DNA from: Halomonas sp. M4R1S46
Lineage (GTDB): Bacteria; Pseudomonadota; Gammaproteobacteria; Pseudomonadales; Halomonadaceae
Direction: 5' to 3'
DNA: 64,000 nucleotides
Assembly: GCF_025725685.1 (NCBI RefSeq)
Contig: NZ_CP107008.1
Location: 744,001 to 808,000, forward strand
This document shows positions 47,631 through 55,991 of the stretch, in pieces. The notes under the pieces were generated by a model. The model saw only the letters and a program-made list of their open reading frames with translations. It had not been told where the DNA came from and made no database searches. The first letter of the stretch is position 1. The number at the start of each line of letters is the position of its first letter. A program made the position numbers and the translations under genes.

Positions 47631-49187
47631 ATGACCGATCGCAAGCCCATCGCCACCGGTTCCGACTGGAACTTCGAGATCCTTCACGAGTTCGAGGACG
47701 AGATCGCGCGGCTGGCCGATGAGTATCGCCTGGATACCTACCCCAACCAGATCGAGATCATCACCACCGAGCAGATGATGGACGCCTATGCCAGCGTGGG
47801 CATGCCGGTGGGGTACCACCACTGGTCCTTCGGCAAGCAGTTCCTGGCCGTGGAGCAGGCCTATCGGCGCGGGCAGATGGGGCTGGCCTACGAGCTGGTC
47901 ATCAACTCCGATCCCTGCATCGCCTACCTGATGGAGGAGAACACCCTGATGATGCAGGTGCTGGTGATGGCCCACGCCTGCTATGGCCATAACTCCTTCT
48001 TCAAGGGTAACTACCTGTTCCGCACCTGGACCGACGCCAGCTCCATCGTCGACTACCTGCTGTTCGCCCGGCGCTACATCGCCGAGTGCGAGGAGCGCCA
48101 TGGGGTCACCGCCGTGGAGCAGTTGCTGGATGCCTGTCATGCGCTGCAGAACTACGGGGTCGATCGTTACAAGCGGCCATCGCCGATCTCCGCCGAGGAG
48201 GAAGCGCGTCGCCAGAAGGAACGCGAGGCCTATCTCCAGGCCCAGGTGAACACCCTGTGGCGGACCATCCCCGAGCGGGCCCCGGCCGACGGGGAGCTGG
48301 AGGCGGCCGTCGGGGAGGAGGACCCTCTCGGTCTGCATGCCGGCGGCCGCTATCCCCCGGAGCCCCAGGAGAACCTGCTGTACTTCATCGAGAAGAATGC
48401 GCCGCTGCTGGCGCCCTGGCAGCGCGAGGTGGTGCGCATCGTGCGCAAGCTCGCCCAATACTTCTATCCCCAGCGCCAGACCCAGGTGATGAACGAGGGT
48501 TGGGCGACCTTCTGGCATTACACCCTGATGAATCGCCTGTTCGACGAGGGGCTGGTTGACGAGGGGCTGATGCTGGAGTTCCTGCAGTCCCATACCTCCG
48601 TGGTCCAGCAGCCGCCCTTCGATAGCCCGCATTACAACGGCATCAACCCCTATGCCCTGGGCTTCGCCATGTTCAGCGACATCCGGCGCATCTGCGAGGC
48701 GCCCACCGAGGAGGACCGCGAGTGGTTCCCGGATAGTGCGGGCAGCGACTGGCTGGAAACGCTGCACTTCGCCATGCGCAACTTCAAGGACGAGTCCTTC
48801 ATCCAGCAGTTCCTGTCGCCCAAGGTGATCCGCGACCTCAAGCTGTTCATGGTGATCGACGACGACCAGGACGAGATGCTCGAGGTGACGGCGATCCACG
48901 ACGAGCGCGGCTATCGACGCATTCGTGAGGCGCTGGCCACCCAGTATGCGCTGTCGGTGCGCGAACCCAACATCCAGGTCTACTCGGCGGACATCCGCGG
49001 CGACCGCTCGCTGACCCTGCGCCATGTCCAGGACAGCCGTCGCCCCCTGGCGCGCAGCGTCTACCCGGTGATGCGTCACCTGCACCAGCTGTGGGGCTTC
49101 CCGGTGAAGCTCGAGTCGATGGAGGGCGAGGAGGTCGTGCGCCGCTATCACTGGCCGTTGCCGGAGGAGGACGCGTCGGCGGAGTGA
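47631..49187 (+). CDS. ycgB: SpoVR family protein (YcgB)
   Basis: 518 residues. Conserved blocks GMPVGYHHWSFGKQFLAVEQ, VMAHACYGHNSFFKGNYLF and MNEGWATFWHYTLMNRLFDE are those of SpoVR/YcgB, which Bacillus uses in spore cortex formation and enterobacteria in stationary phase. The ATG follows AAGGAGG. Last gene of prkA-yeaH-ycgB. Confidence 0.94.
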   Translation: MTDRKPIATGSDWNFEILHEFEDEIARLADEYRLDTYPNQIEIITTEQMMDAYASVGMPVGYHHWSFGKQFLAVEQAYRRGQMGLAYELVINSDPCIAYLMEENTLMMQVLVMAHACYGHNSFFKGNYLFRTWTDASSIVDYLLFARRYIAECEERHGVTAVEQLLDACHALQNYGVDRYKRPSPISAEEEARRQKEREAYLQAQVNTLWRTIPERAPADGELEAAVGEEDPLGLHAGGRYPPEPQENLLYFIEKNAPLLAPWQREVVRIVRKLAQYFYPQRQTQVMNEGWATFWHYTLMNRLFDEGLVDEGLMLEFLQSHTSVVQQPPFDSPHYNGINPYALGFAMFSDIRRICEAPTEEDREWFPDSAGSDWLETLHFAMRNFKDESFIQQFLSPKVIRDLKLFMVIDDDQDEMLEVTAIHDERGYRRIREALATQYALSVREPNIQVYSADIRGDRSLTLRHVQDSRRPLARSVYPVMRHLHQLWGFPVKLESMEGEEVVRRYHWPLPEEDASAE

Positions 49188-49206
49188 CGGGCCGTGACGA
49201 AGCGGC

Positions 49207-49234
49207 GAGACCCGCACCTGTCGGTGCGGGTCTC
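49207..49234. terminator. bidirectional terminator between ycgB and HiPIP gene
   Basis: A perfect 12-pair stem GAGACCCGCACC/GGTGCGGGTCTC with TGTC loop. It lies between convergent genes. There is no T-run on either side, so termination may be partial. Confidence 0.65.
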
Positions 49235-49253
49235 GTGCGTTGGGGGAGGGGGA

Positions 49254-49568
49254 TCAGGCCTGGGCGGTCCAGGACTGGCACCAGCCCTCGGGGTTCACGC
49301 TGTTCTGCGGGAACAGCTGACAGCCCTGGTTGTCGGCGTTGTAGAACATGCAGTTGGCGCAGTTTTCGCCTTCCGCATAGGCCGGGTGGTCGCTGGCCTC
49401 GCTGGCGTTCTCCACATAGTTCAGGGCCTTGGCCTGCTCGCTGTTCGGGTCCAGGGGCGTCAGCTCCTGGGCGAAGGCGGACCTGGACAGGATGCCCGCG
49501 CCCAGGGGCAGGGCGGCGAGGCCCAGCAAGCTGTGGCGCATGAAATCACGACGGCTGTGATTGGCCAT
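49254..49568 (-). CDS. high-potential iron-sulfur protein (HiPIP)
   Basis: A 104-residue precursor with a Tat signal (SRRDFMRHSLLGLAALPLGA, cut probably after AFA). The mature part has four cysteines: GENCANCMFYN, GCQLF and GWCQSW, the ligand set of the [4Fe-4S] HiPIP. A periplasmic electron carrier, in this window plausibly a donor to the cbb3 or another oxidase, though partners are not shown. Confidence 0.92.
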   Translation of the reverse strand: MANHSRRDFMRHSLLGLAALPLGAGILSRSAFAQELTPLDPNSEQAKALNYVENASEASDHPAYAEGENCANCMFYNADNQGCQLFPQNSVNPEGWCQSWTAQA

Positions 49569-49846
49569 GGTCTCTCCTTGTCATCATCAGTCTTGGTCTG
49601 GTCGTGCTGACCGGTGGTCCGGCCGTTCTTCTGGTCAGGGTGGTGAGCCCACCTCTAGATCCGACAGGGTCATGCCCGCGGAGTTCGACCGCTTCATGGT
49701 AGTCACTCGGTCGGGCGCTGGCGAATGCTGCGGCAATCCGCCGCGCGCGCGACGGCGATTCTGCCGGGCCGGCGTCGCTGGTATACTCCCGGCAGAGGCG
49801 GCCTGCTGACCGCCCCGGAGAATCCCTTTCAGACGGAGAGTGCCCG

Positions 49847-50122
49847 ATGCAGAACGCCGTGATCCTGATCAATGCCGAGAAGGGCCAGGTCAAGGCCGTG
49901 GCCGAGCGCCTGGCCGATGTCGAAGGCATCAGCGAGGTGTTCTCCACCTGTGGTCGCTATGACCTGGTCGCCATCGCCCGTACCCGGGACTTCGAGAGCC
50001 TGGCCGAGCTGGTCACCGGGCGCCTCAACGAGGTGGAGGGCATTCGCGAGACCGAGACCCTCAACGCCATGCAGGTGCACTCCCGACACGACCTCGAGAC
50101 CATGTTCTCGCTGGGCTGGTAA
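49847..50122 (+). CDS. stand-alone Lrp/AsnC ligand-binding domain protein
   Basis: 91 residues that fold as the RAM (alpha/beta barrel) domain of Lrp/AsnC regulators: AVILINAEKGQVKAVAERLA, STCGRYDLVAIARTRDFESL and VEGIRETETLNAMQVHS. The DNA-binding half is missing, so it is a small sensor or partner. TATACT at 49782-49787 with a weak TTCTGC 17 bases earlier may be its promoter. Confidence 0.85.
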   Translation: MQNAVILINAEKGQVKAVAERLADVEGISEVFSTCGRYDLVAIARTRDFESLAELVTGRLNEVEGIRETETLNAMQVHSRHDLETMFSLGW

Positions 50123-50146
50123 GCCTCACGGCGTCCCGCCTCGCGC

Positions 50147-51016
50147 ATGCCGCCCCGTCGTCGTTCCGCCGTGTCCCGGCTACGCCCCCTGATGCGCCGG
50201 GCCGCCGTCGCCGTGCTCTTCGCCGCGGTGGGCAGTGGCCTGTGGTATGTCGAGGAGCGCGAGGTCCGCGACGGTCTCAGCTGGATGGGCGTGCCCGACT
50301 GGCAGCGGCTGACGCCCCTGAGCCTGCATCGGGTGCTGCGCAACGACGGTTATCTGGTGGGCTGGTCGGACGTGCGGGTCAGCCCGCTGTGGGTCAGCTA
50401 CCGCCTGGCCGCCGCCGGGGATGCCCGCATCGGCGAGCGTCCCGGCTTTCGCCGCGACTGGCGCACCCTCTGGCCGGTCACCCCGGACAGCTACCTGGGC
50501 AGCGGCTACGATCGCGGCCACCTGGCCCCCAACTATGCCATCGCCGCCGTGCATGGCCGCGGCGCCCAGCGCGACACCTTCCTGATGAGCAACATGGTGC
50601 CCCAGCGGCCGTCCCTCAATCGGCGCCTCTGGCAGCGCCTCGAGGAAGTGGTGATCGATCATTTCGTGCCGCGTGTCGGGGCCCTGCAGGTCATCGCCGG
50701 CCCGGTGTTCGCGTCGCGCTTCCAGCAGGGCGCCCTGCACCGGGTGGGGCTCGTCGAGGTGCCGGTGGCCTTCTACAAGATCCTGGTGGTCCCGGGGGCG
50801 CGACCGCGTGCCCTGGCCTTCGTCATGCCGCAGGCGGTGAACGGCGACGAGCCCCTGGACCGTTTCGTGGTCAGCATCGACCGCGTCGAGGCGCTGACCG
50901 GGCTGGACTTCTTCCCTCACCTGCCCGCGGCGGCGGCCGATGTCCTGGAGGGGCGAGTCGATACCGGCGGCTGGGGCCTCGAGGCCGTGGCGCGCCTGCC
51001 GGGTCGCTTCGACTGA
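50147..51016 (+). CDS. DNA/RNA non-specific endonuclease (NUC1/NucA type)
   Basis: 289 residues. An N-terminal hydrophobic segment (AAVAVLFAAVGSGLWYVEER) acts as signal or anchor, implying export. The catalytic motif DRGHLAPNYA (usually DRGH) is near residue 125, and the metal-site block SNMVPQRPSLNRRLWQRLE follows, as in Serratia-type nucleases. Likely a periplasmic or secreted nuclease for nutrient use or DNA clearance. Confidence 0.9.
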   Translation: MPPRRRSAVSRLRPLMRRAAVAVLFAAVGSGLWYVEEREVRDGLSWMGVPDWQRLTPLSLHRVLRNDGYLVGWSDVRVSPLWVSYRLAAAGDARIGERPGFRRDWRTLWPVTPDSYLGSGYDRGHLAPNYAIAAVHGRGAQRDTFLMSNMVPQRPSLNRRLWQRLEEVVIDHFVPRVGALQVIAGPVFASRFQQGALHRVGLVEVPVAFYKILVVPGARPRALAFVMPQAVNGDEPLDRFVVSIDRVEALTGLDFFPHLPAAAADVLEGRVDTGGWGLEAVARLPGRFD

Positions 51017-51168
51017 CAGCCGGCTGAAGTGGACCCCGAAATTCGGACCAGGCGCTCGGGGAAAGGTGAGTCTTTCCGGCGAATACGCACGCGAAAAAAC
51101 CGCAACTCGGGGCGGCCTGTGATATGAAGCGGTAACGATGTGGGAGAGAGGCTCTGCATAACGCGGAA

Positions 51169-51255
51169 TGGTGCCCAGGAGAGGACTTGAACCTCCACGT
51201 CCGTAAGGACACTAGCACCTGAAGCTAGCGCGTCTACCAATTCCGCCACCTGGGC
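51169..51255 (-). tRNA. tRNA-Leu (CAG), copy 1
   Basis: 87 nt with encoded CCA, read on the minus strand. Acceptor GCCCAGG/CCTGGGC, anticodon loop TTCAGGT between CTAGC and GCTAG, long variable arm. Last of three in its transcript. Confidence 0.95.
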
Positions 51256-51300
51256 GCGTCATGCATATCGTCGTGTCGCGGGCCATCGCGTGAGCGATGA

Positions 51301-51387
51301 TGGTGCCCAGGAGAGGACTTGAACCTCCACGTCCGTAAGGACACTAGCACCTGAAGCTAGCGCGTCTACCAATTCCGCCACCTGGGC
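51301..51387 (-). tRNA. tRNA-Leu (CAG), copy 2
   Basis: 87 nt with encoded CCA; identical to copy 1. Confidence 0.95.
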
Positions 51388-51437
51388 GAACACGAGCGAT
51401 TTCGAGCTGATAAAGAGCGGTGATACCGAGGTATCGA

Positions 51438-51524
51438 TGGTGCCCAGAAGAGGACTTGAACCTCCACGTCCGTAAGGACACTAGCACCTGAAGCTAGCGC
51501 GTCTACCAATTCCGCCATCTGGGC
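51438..51524 (-). tRNA. tRNA-Leu (CAG), copy 3 with a changed acceptor pair
   Basis: 87 nt with encoded CCA. Same body as the other two, but the seventh acceptor pair is A-T (GCCCAGA/TCTGGGC) instead of G-C: both sides have changed, so the stem is kept. It is the promoter-proximal copy. Confidence 0.95.
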
Positions 51525-51535
51525 AAGTGGCGCGT

Positions 51536-51563
51536 ATGTTACCGAATCCTGGCGCGGATGCAA
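51536..51563 (-). promoter_or_regulatory. sigma-70 promoter of the tRNA-Leu operon
   Basis: Minus strand: TTGCAT (51563-51558), 16-base spacer, TAACAT (51541-51536), twelve bases before the first tRNA-Leu. Confidence 0.75.
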
Positions 51564-51757
51564 GGCCTGCCGCGGGCTCCGGCGCGATTTTTTTTGCCTC
51601 CGGCGAGGAGAGGGCGCCCTCGCATGGTTGGGTGATGCCCATGGCGGCGCTATACTGCCGCCATGACATTATACCCCGATCGCATCACCGTATGCCCGCG
51701 GCGCCCGCGCGCCACCTCCCTCATGCCGTCCCCGACCCTGCCAAGGATGCTCTCTGC

Positions 51758-54151
51758 ATGAATCACTGGACGCTCAGCGACGATACGCACGCCAGCCGCG
51801 AGGCCCACAAGTACGACAAGCCCGCCCCCAGTCGCGAATACCTGCTGGCCCGCCTGGAAGAGCATGGCAAGCCGATCACCCACGAGGCGATGAGCCAGAT
51901 GCTGGGGCTCGAGGACGAGGACCTGCAGGAGGCGGTCCGCCGCCGGCTGGCCGCCATGGAACGGGACGGCCAGGTGCTGCGCAACCGCCGTGGCGCCTAT
52001 GCGCTGATCGACAAGCTCGACCTGATCAAGGGGCGGGTGCTCGGCCACCGCGACGGCTTCGGCTTCCTGTTGCGCGATGATGGCAAGAAACCCGACCTGG
52101 TGCTGCCGCCGCGGCAGATGCGGCGGGTCTTCCACGGCGACCACGTGCTGGTGCGCGTCAGCGGCCGCGATCGCCGCGGTCGCGACGAGGCCACCATCGC
52201 CGAGATCCTGGCCCGCAACACCCAGACCATCGTCGGCGTCTATCGGGAGAACACCCCCGAGTTCGGCGTGCTGATTCCCGAGAACCCGCGTATCGTCCAG
52301 GAAGTCATCATTCCCCACAAGGCCAACGGCGGGGCCCGGGACGGCCAGGTGATCTCGGCGACGATCATCAAGCAGCCCGAGACCCGGGTGCAGCCGGTGG
52401 GCGAGGTCGCCGAGGTGCTCGGCGAGCGCATGGATCCCGGGATGGAGATCGACATCGCCATCCGCAGCTACGAGATCCCGGCTGAGTTCCCGCCGGAGGT
52501 CCACGACCAGATCGCCGGCATGTCCGCCGAGGTGGCCGAGGACGACAAGCACCACCGGGTCGACCTGCGCGACGTGCCCCTGGTGACCATCGACGACGAG
52601 TCCGCCAAGGACTTCGACGATGCCGTCTGCGCCTGGAAGACCAAGTCCGGCAGCTGGAAGCTGCTGGTGGCCATCGCCGACGTCTCCCACTACGTGCGGC
52701 CGGGCAGCCCGCTGGACCAGGAAGCCATCACCCGGGGCAACTCGGTCTACTTCCCGGGGCAGGTGGTGCCCATGTTGCCGGAGCTGCTGTCCAACGGCCT
52801 CTGCTCGCTCAATCCCGAGGTGGACCGCCTGGCGCTGGTCTGCGAGATGAACATCTCCAAGACCGGTGCCATCAGCCGCTACCGCTTCTATGAGGGGGTG
52901 TTCCGCTCCCATGCGCGGCTGACCTACAACAAGGTCGCCGCCATCCTCGACGACGACGACGAACAGGGCGAGGCCCTGCGCGAGGAGCATCACGAGCTGG
53001 TGCCCTCGCTGAAGAACCTCCATGCCCTCTACCGCCTGCTGCGCGAGGCCCGGGTGGAGCGCGGGGCCATCGACTTCGAGACCACCGAGACGGCGATCCT
53101 CTTCAACGAGGAGCGCAAGATCGAGCAGATCGTCCCGCGCTCGCGCAACGACGCCCACAAGATCATCGAGGAGTGCATGCTGGCGGCCAACGTCGCCACC
53201 GCCCGCTTCCTCGACAAGCACGACCTGCCGGCCCTCTACCGGATCCACGAGCGCCCCTCGCCGGAACGTCTCGACAAGCTGCGCCTGTTCCTCAACGAGC
53301 TGGGCCTGTCGCTGGGCGGCGGCGACGAGCCGACCCCCCAGGACTACCGTGACCTGGCCGAGGCCATCAAGGAGCGTGACGACAGCGACATCATCCAGAC
53401 GGTGATGCTGCGCTCCATGAGCCAGGCCGTGTACTCGCCCCAGAACGAGGGCCACTTCGGCCTGGCCTACCCGGCCTATGCCCACTTCACCTCGCCGATC
53501 CGCCGTTACCCGGACCTGGTCGTCCACCGGGCCATCCGCTCGGTGATCCGCGGGCCGCGCCAGACCAACACCGTGCTGCGCGCCGACGGCGCCCCGGTGG
53601 AGCCGCCGAGCAAGTGGTGCCCCTATACCTTCGAGCAGATGCTCGAGCTCGGCGAGCACTGCTCCATGACCGAGCGGCGTGCCGACGACGCCACCCGGGA
53701 CGTCGAGGGCTGGCTGAAGTGCGAGTTCATGTCCGACAAGCTGGGCGAGGTCTATGAGGGCACCATCGCCTCGGTGACCCAGTTCGGCATCTTCGTGCGC
53801 CTCGACGAGGTCTACGTGGAAGGCCTGGTGCACGTCACCTCGCTGCCCTCCGACTACTACCACTACGAGCCGGAGAAGCATCGCCTCAAGGGCGAGCGCA
53901 GCGGCATGAGCTACCGCCTCGGCGATGGGGTCAGCGTCCAGGTGGCGCGGGTCGACCTCGACGACCGCAAGATCGACTTCGAGCTGGCCGACGACAAGCC
54001 TCGGCCGCGCCGGGCGCCGCGCAAGCGTCGCGGTGGCCAGGGCGGGGCCGCCGGCAAGCCCGAGGCGGCCAAGGCCGGAGCCCGCGGCAAGTCCGGCGGG
54101 GATGACGACGGCGGCAAGAAGCGCCGTCGCCGGGGTCCGCGTCGCCGCTGA
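51758..54151 (+). CDS. rnr: ribonuclease R
   Basis: 797 residues, a 3'-5' exoribonuclease that degrades structured RNA. Order: N-terminal winged-helix (EHGKPITHEAMSQMLGLEDE), two cold-shock domains (KGRVLGHRDGFGFLLRDDGK), the RNB catalytic domain with metal aspartates (VTIDDESAKDFDDAVCAWKT) and an S1 domain (VYEGTIASVTQFGIFVRLDE), then a Lys/Arg/Gly-rich tail. The ATG at 51758 follows AAGGA; upstream extension to 51527 overlaps the tRNA promoter and is rejected. Confidence 0.96.
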   Translation: MNHWTLSDDTHASREAHKYDKPAPSREYLLARLEEHGKPITHEAMSQMLGLEDEDLQEAVRRRLAAMERDGQVLRNRRGAYALIDKLDLIKGRVLGHRDGFGFLLRDDGKKPDLVLPPRQMRRVFHGDHVLVRVSGRDRRGRDEATIAEILARNTQTIVGVYRENTPEFGVLIPENPRIVQEVIIPHKANGGARDGQVISATIIKQPETRVQPVGEVAEVLGERMDPGMEIDIAIRSYEIPAEFPPEVHDQIAGMSAEVAEDDKHHRVDLRDVPLVTIDDESAKDFDDAVCAWKTKSGSWKLLVAIADVSHYVRPGSPLDQEAITRGNSVYFPGQVVPMLPELLSNGLCSLNPEVDRLALVCEMNISKTGAISRYRFYEGVFRSHARLTYNKVAAILDDDDEQGEALREEHHELVPSLKNLHALYRLLREARVERGAIDFETTETAILFNEERKIEQIVPRSRNDAHKIIEECMLAANVATARFLDKHDLPALYRIHERPSPERLDKLRLFLNELGLSLGGGDEPTPQDYRDLAEAIKERDDSDIIQTVMLRSMSQAVYSPQNEGHFGLAYPAYAHFTSPIRRYPDLVVHRAIRSVIRGPRQTNTVLRADGAPVEPPSKWCPYTFEQMLELGEHCSMTERRADDATRDVEGWLKCEFMSDKLGEVYEGTIASVTQFGIFVRLDEVYVEGLVHVTSLPSDYYHYEPEKHRLKGERSGMSYRLGDGVSVQVARVDLDDRKIDFELADDKPRPRRAPRKRRGGQGGAAGKPEAAKAGARGKSGGDDDGGKKRRRRGPRRR

Positions 54152-54193
54152 TCCCCGCGGTATCCCTTTCTCCTTCGGCAAGACGTCAACATC

Positions 54194-55006
54194 ATGAAGA
54201 AGCACGCTCAACGCCGGGGCCCCAGGGCCCCGGGTGGTCTCGACGCCGTCTACGGCGTCCACGCGGTGCGGGCCCTGCTCGAGCGGGGCGAGGCCCCCCG
54301 GGAGCTCTGGGTGCAGGACGGGGAGGCGGCGTCGCGCCTGGCCGACCTGGTGGCCGCGGCCCGCCGCGGCGGCGCCCGGGTGCTGTCCCGGCCCCGGGAC
54401 GAGCTCGACCAGCTCGCCCAGGGCGCCGCCCACCAGGGTCTGGTGGCCTTCTGTCCGCCGCTGGCCTTCGAGGCCGAGGCCGCGTTGTGGCATCGCCTCC
54501 AGGGCTGGTCGTCGCCGACCCCGCCGCTGCTGCTGGTGCTCGATGGCATCACCGACGTGCACAACTTCGGCGCCTGCCTGCGCAGCGTCGATGCCGCCGG
54601 CGCCCACGGCGTGGTGGTGCCCAAGGACCGTGCCGCGCCGCTCAACGCCACGGTGCGCAAGGTGGCCTGCGGGGCCGCCGAGAGCGTGCCCGTCTACCAG
54701 GTGACCAACCTGGCGCGGGCGCTGGCCAAGCTCAAGGACCTGGGCGTATGGGTCACCGGCACCGCCGGCGAGGCCGAGGCCAGCATCTTCGACGCCGACT
54801 TCACCGTGGCCACCGCCCTGGTGATGGGTGCCGAGGGCAAGGGCATGCGGCGGCTGACCCGGGAGGCCTGCGACGGCCTGGTCAAGCTGCCCATGGCCGG
54901 GCAGGTGTCGAGCCTCAACGTCTCGGTGGCGACGGGGATCTGCCTGTTCGAGGCGGTGCGCCAGCGCGGCCGGGCTTCGCCCGGAGCGGTAAGCCATAAG
55001 CTTTAA
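54194..55006 (+). CDS. rlmB: 23S rRNA (guanosine2251-2'-O)-methyltransferase
   Basis: 270 residues of the SpoU/TrmH knot family. The N-terminal substrate domain (GLDAVYGVHAVRALLERGEA) is followed by the knot motifs LVLDGITDVHNFGACLRSVD, VMGAEGKGMRRLTREACDGL and LPMAGQVSSLNVSVATGICL. It follows rnr by 42 bases, the usual rnr-rlmB pairing. The last residues (SPGAVSHKL) and stop come from an AAGCTTTAAGCTGG intergenic repeat, extending the C-terminus beyond the typical end. Confidence 0.95.
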   Translation: MKKHAQRRGPRAPGGLDAVYGVHAVRALLERGEAPRELWVQDGEAASRLADLVAAARRGGARVLSRPRDELDQLAQGAAHQGLVAFCPPLAFEAEAALWHRLQGWSSPTPPLLLVLDGITDVHNFGACLRSVDAAGAHGVVVPKDRAAPLNATVRKVACGAAESVPVYQVTNLARALAKLKDLGVWVTGTAGEAEASIFDADFTVATALVMGAEGKGMRRLTREACDGLVKLPMAGQVSSLNVSVATGICLFEAVRQRGRASPGAVSHKL

Positions 55007-55054
55007 GCTGGAAGAAACCCCACCAGGGCTACGCTTGGAGAGCCGCCTTGGTGA

Positions 55055-55180
55055 GCGGCGCCGGGGACAGGTCGAAGCGGAGGTCCGATTCCAGGGAGAG
55101 AATCGGTAGCGCCCAGGGAGGGAGCCACAGCGCCTCCGCGATGGTCCGGCATCCCGGGGCCTGTCGCCGGAAAAGCCGCG
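55055..55180 (+). repeat. structured intergenic repeat, copy B (short form)
   Basis: Shares conserved blocks with 17800-18017. Nested stems: outer CCGGGGACAGG (55061-55071) with CCTGTCGCCGG (55160-55170); middle CGGAGG (55078-55083) with CCTCCG (55133-55138); inner CCGATTC (55085-55091) with GAATCGG (55100-55106). The single-stranded TAGCGCCCAGGGAGGG is the best conserved part. In copy A the middle stem reads GGGGG/CCCCC, a compensatory change. It lies in the 342-base gap between rlmB and rpsF, preceded by the AAGCTGGAAG module at 54998-55015. Confidence 0.7.
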
Positions 55181-55205
55181 GGCTCCTGCCTAGGCGACGG
55201 CCCGC

Positions 55206-55234
55206 TTGCTAAGCTCGCCGCCAGTCTTTAGAAT
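55206..55234 (+). promoter_or_regulatory. sigma-70 promoter of the rpsF operon
   Basis: TTGCTA (55206-55211), 17-base spacer, TAGAAT (55229-55234), ahead of the leader hairpin and rpsF. Confidence 0.7.
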
Positions 55235-55240
55235 ACTGGC

Positions 55241-55263
55241 GCCCGTTCGTCCCGCGAACGGGC
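55241..55263 (+). promoter_or_regulatory. rpsF leader hairpin, candidate S6:S18 control site
   Basis: A nine-pair stem GCCCGTTCG/CGAACGGGC with loop TCCCG at the start of the likely mRNA. Leaders of rpsF in many bacteria fold to bind the S6:S18 complex for feedback; whether this hairpin is that element is inference. The distance to rpsF is about 85 bases. Confidence 0.45.
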
Positions 55264-55348
55264 ATCGTGCATTTCGATAATCACCTCCTTGCTTCCCCTG
55301 GAAGGCACCGCGCCTCCACCGGAAGCTGCCAAACCGCAAGGAGAACCC

Positions 55349-55723
55349 ATGCGTCACTACGAGATCGTCTTCATGGTCCACCCGGACCAGAGCGAGCAGG
55401 TCCCCGCGATGGTCGAGCGCTACACCAGCATCGTCACCGAGAACGGCGGCACCGTGCATCGTCTCGAGGATTGGGGTCGCCGTCACCTGGCCTACCCGAT
55501 CAACAAGATTCACAAGGCTCACTACGTGCTGATGAACGTCGAGTGCCGCGGCGAGACCCTCGAGGAAATCGAGAACATCTTCCGCTTCAACGATGCCATC
55601 ATTCGCAGCCTGGTCGTGCGCTGCAAGGAAGCCATCACCGAAGCCTCGCCGATGATGAAGCCGGCGGAAGACAAGCGCGCCCGTCGTGACGAGAAGCCGT
55701 CACGCACCGCCGAGTCCGCCTGA
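55349..55723 (+). CDS. rpsF: 30S ribosomal protein S6
   Basis: 124 residues beginning MRHYEIVFMVHPDQSEQVPA, with HRLEDWGRRHLAYPINKIHK and RFNDAIIRSLVVRCKEAITE, the typical S6 sequence. A Lys/Arg/Glu-rich tail follows. The ATG follows AAGGAG; an upstream frame extension is not needed. First gene of rpsF-rpsR-(membrane gene)-rplI. Confidence 0.97.
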   Translation: MRHYEIVFMVHPDQSEQVPAMVERYTSIVTENGGTVHRLEDWGRRHLAYPINKIHKAHYVLMNVECRGETLEEIENIFRFNDAIIRSLVVRCKEAITEASPMMKPAEDKRARRDEKPSRTAESA

Positions 55724-55754
55724 GCCCACCTCGCACGTCTGAAGGAGTCTCCCC

Positions 55755-55982
55755 ATGGCACGTTTTTTCCGTCGCCGCAAGTTCTGCCGTTTCACCGCGG
55801 AAGGCGTGAAGCAGATCGACTACAAGGATCTGGACACGCTCAAGGCCTACATCACCGAGACCGGCAAGATCGTTCCCAGCCGCATCACCGGGACCAAGGC
55901 CCGTTACCAGCGCCAGCTGTCCACCGCCATCAAGCGGGCACGCTACCTGGCGCTGCTGCCCTACACCGATAGCCACCAGTAA
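55755..55982 (+). CDS. rpsR: 30S ribosomal protein S18
   Basis: 75 residues: RRRKFCRFTAEGVKQIDYKD, then PSRITGTKARYQRQLSTAIK RARYLALLPYTD, all S18 signature. Binds S6 on the platform of the 30S subunit. GAAGGAG precedes the ATG. Confidence 0.98.
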   Translation: MARFFRRRKFCRFTAEGVKQIDYKDLDTLKAYITETGKIVPSRITGTKARYQRQLSTAIKRARYLALLPYTDSHQ

Positions 55983-55991
55983 GACGCAGGC

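Noticed and set aside
51027..51060. Insertion sequence end after the nuclease gene (TGAAGTGGACCCCGAAATTC-like)
   Set aside because: It resembles some IS3-family ends and has a small inverted repeat, but there is no partner end or transposase, so it cannot be supported.
51650..54997. Minus-strand open frame of over 1100 codons opposite rnr and rlmB
   Set aside because: Antisense shadow; the plus-strand genes have every expected motif.
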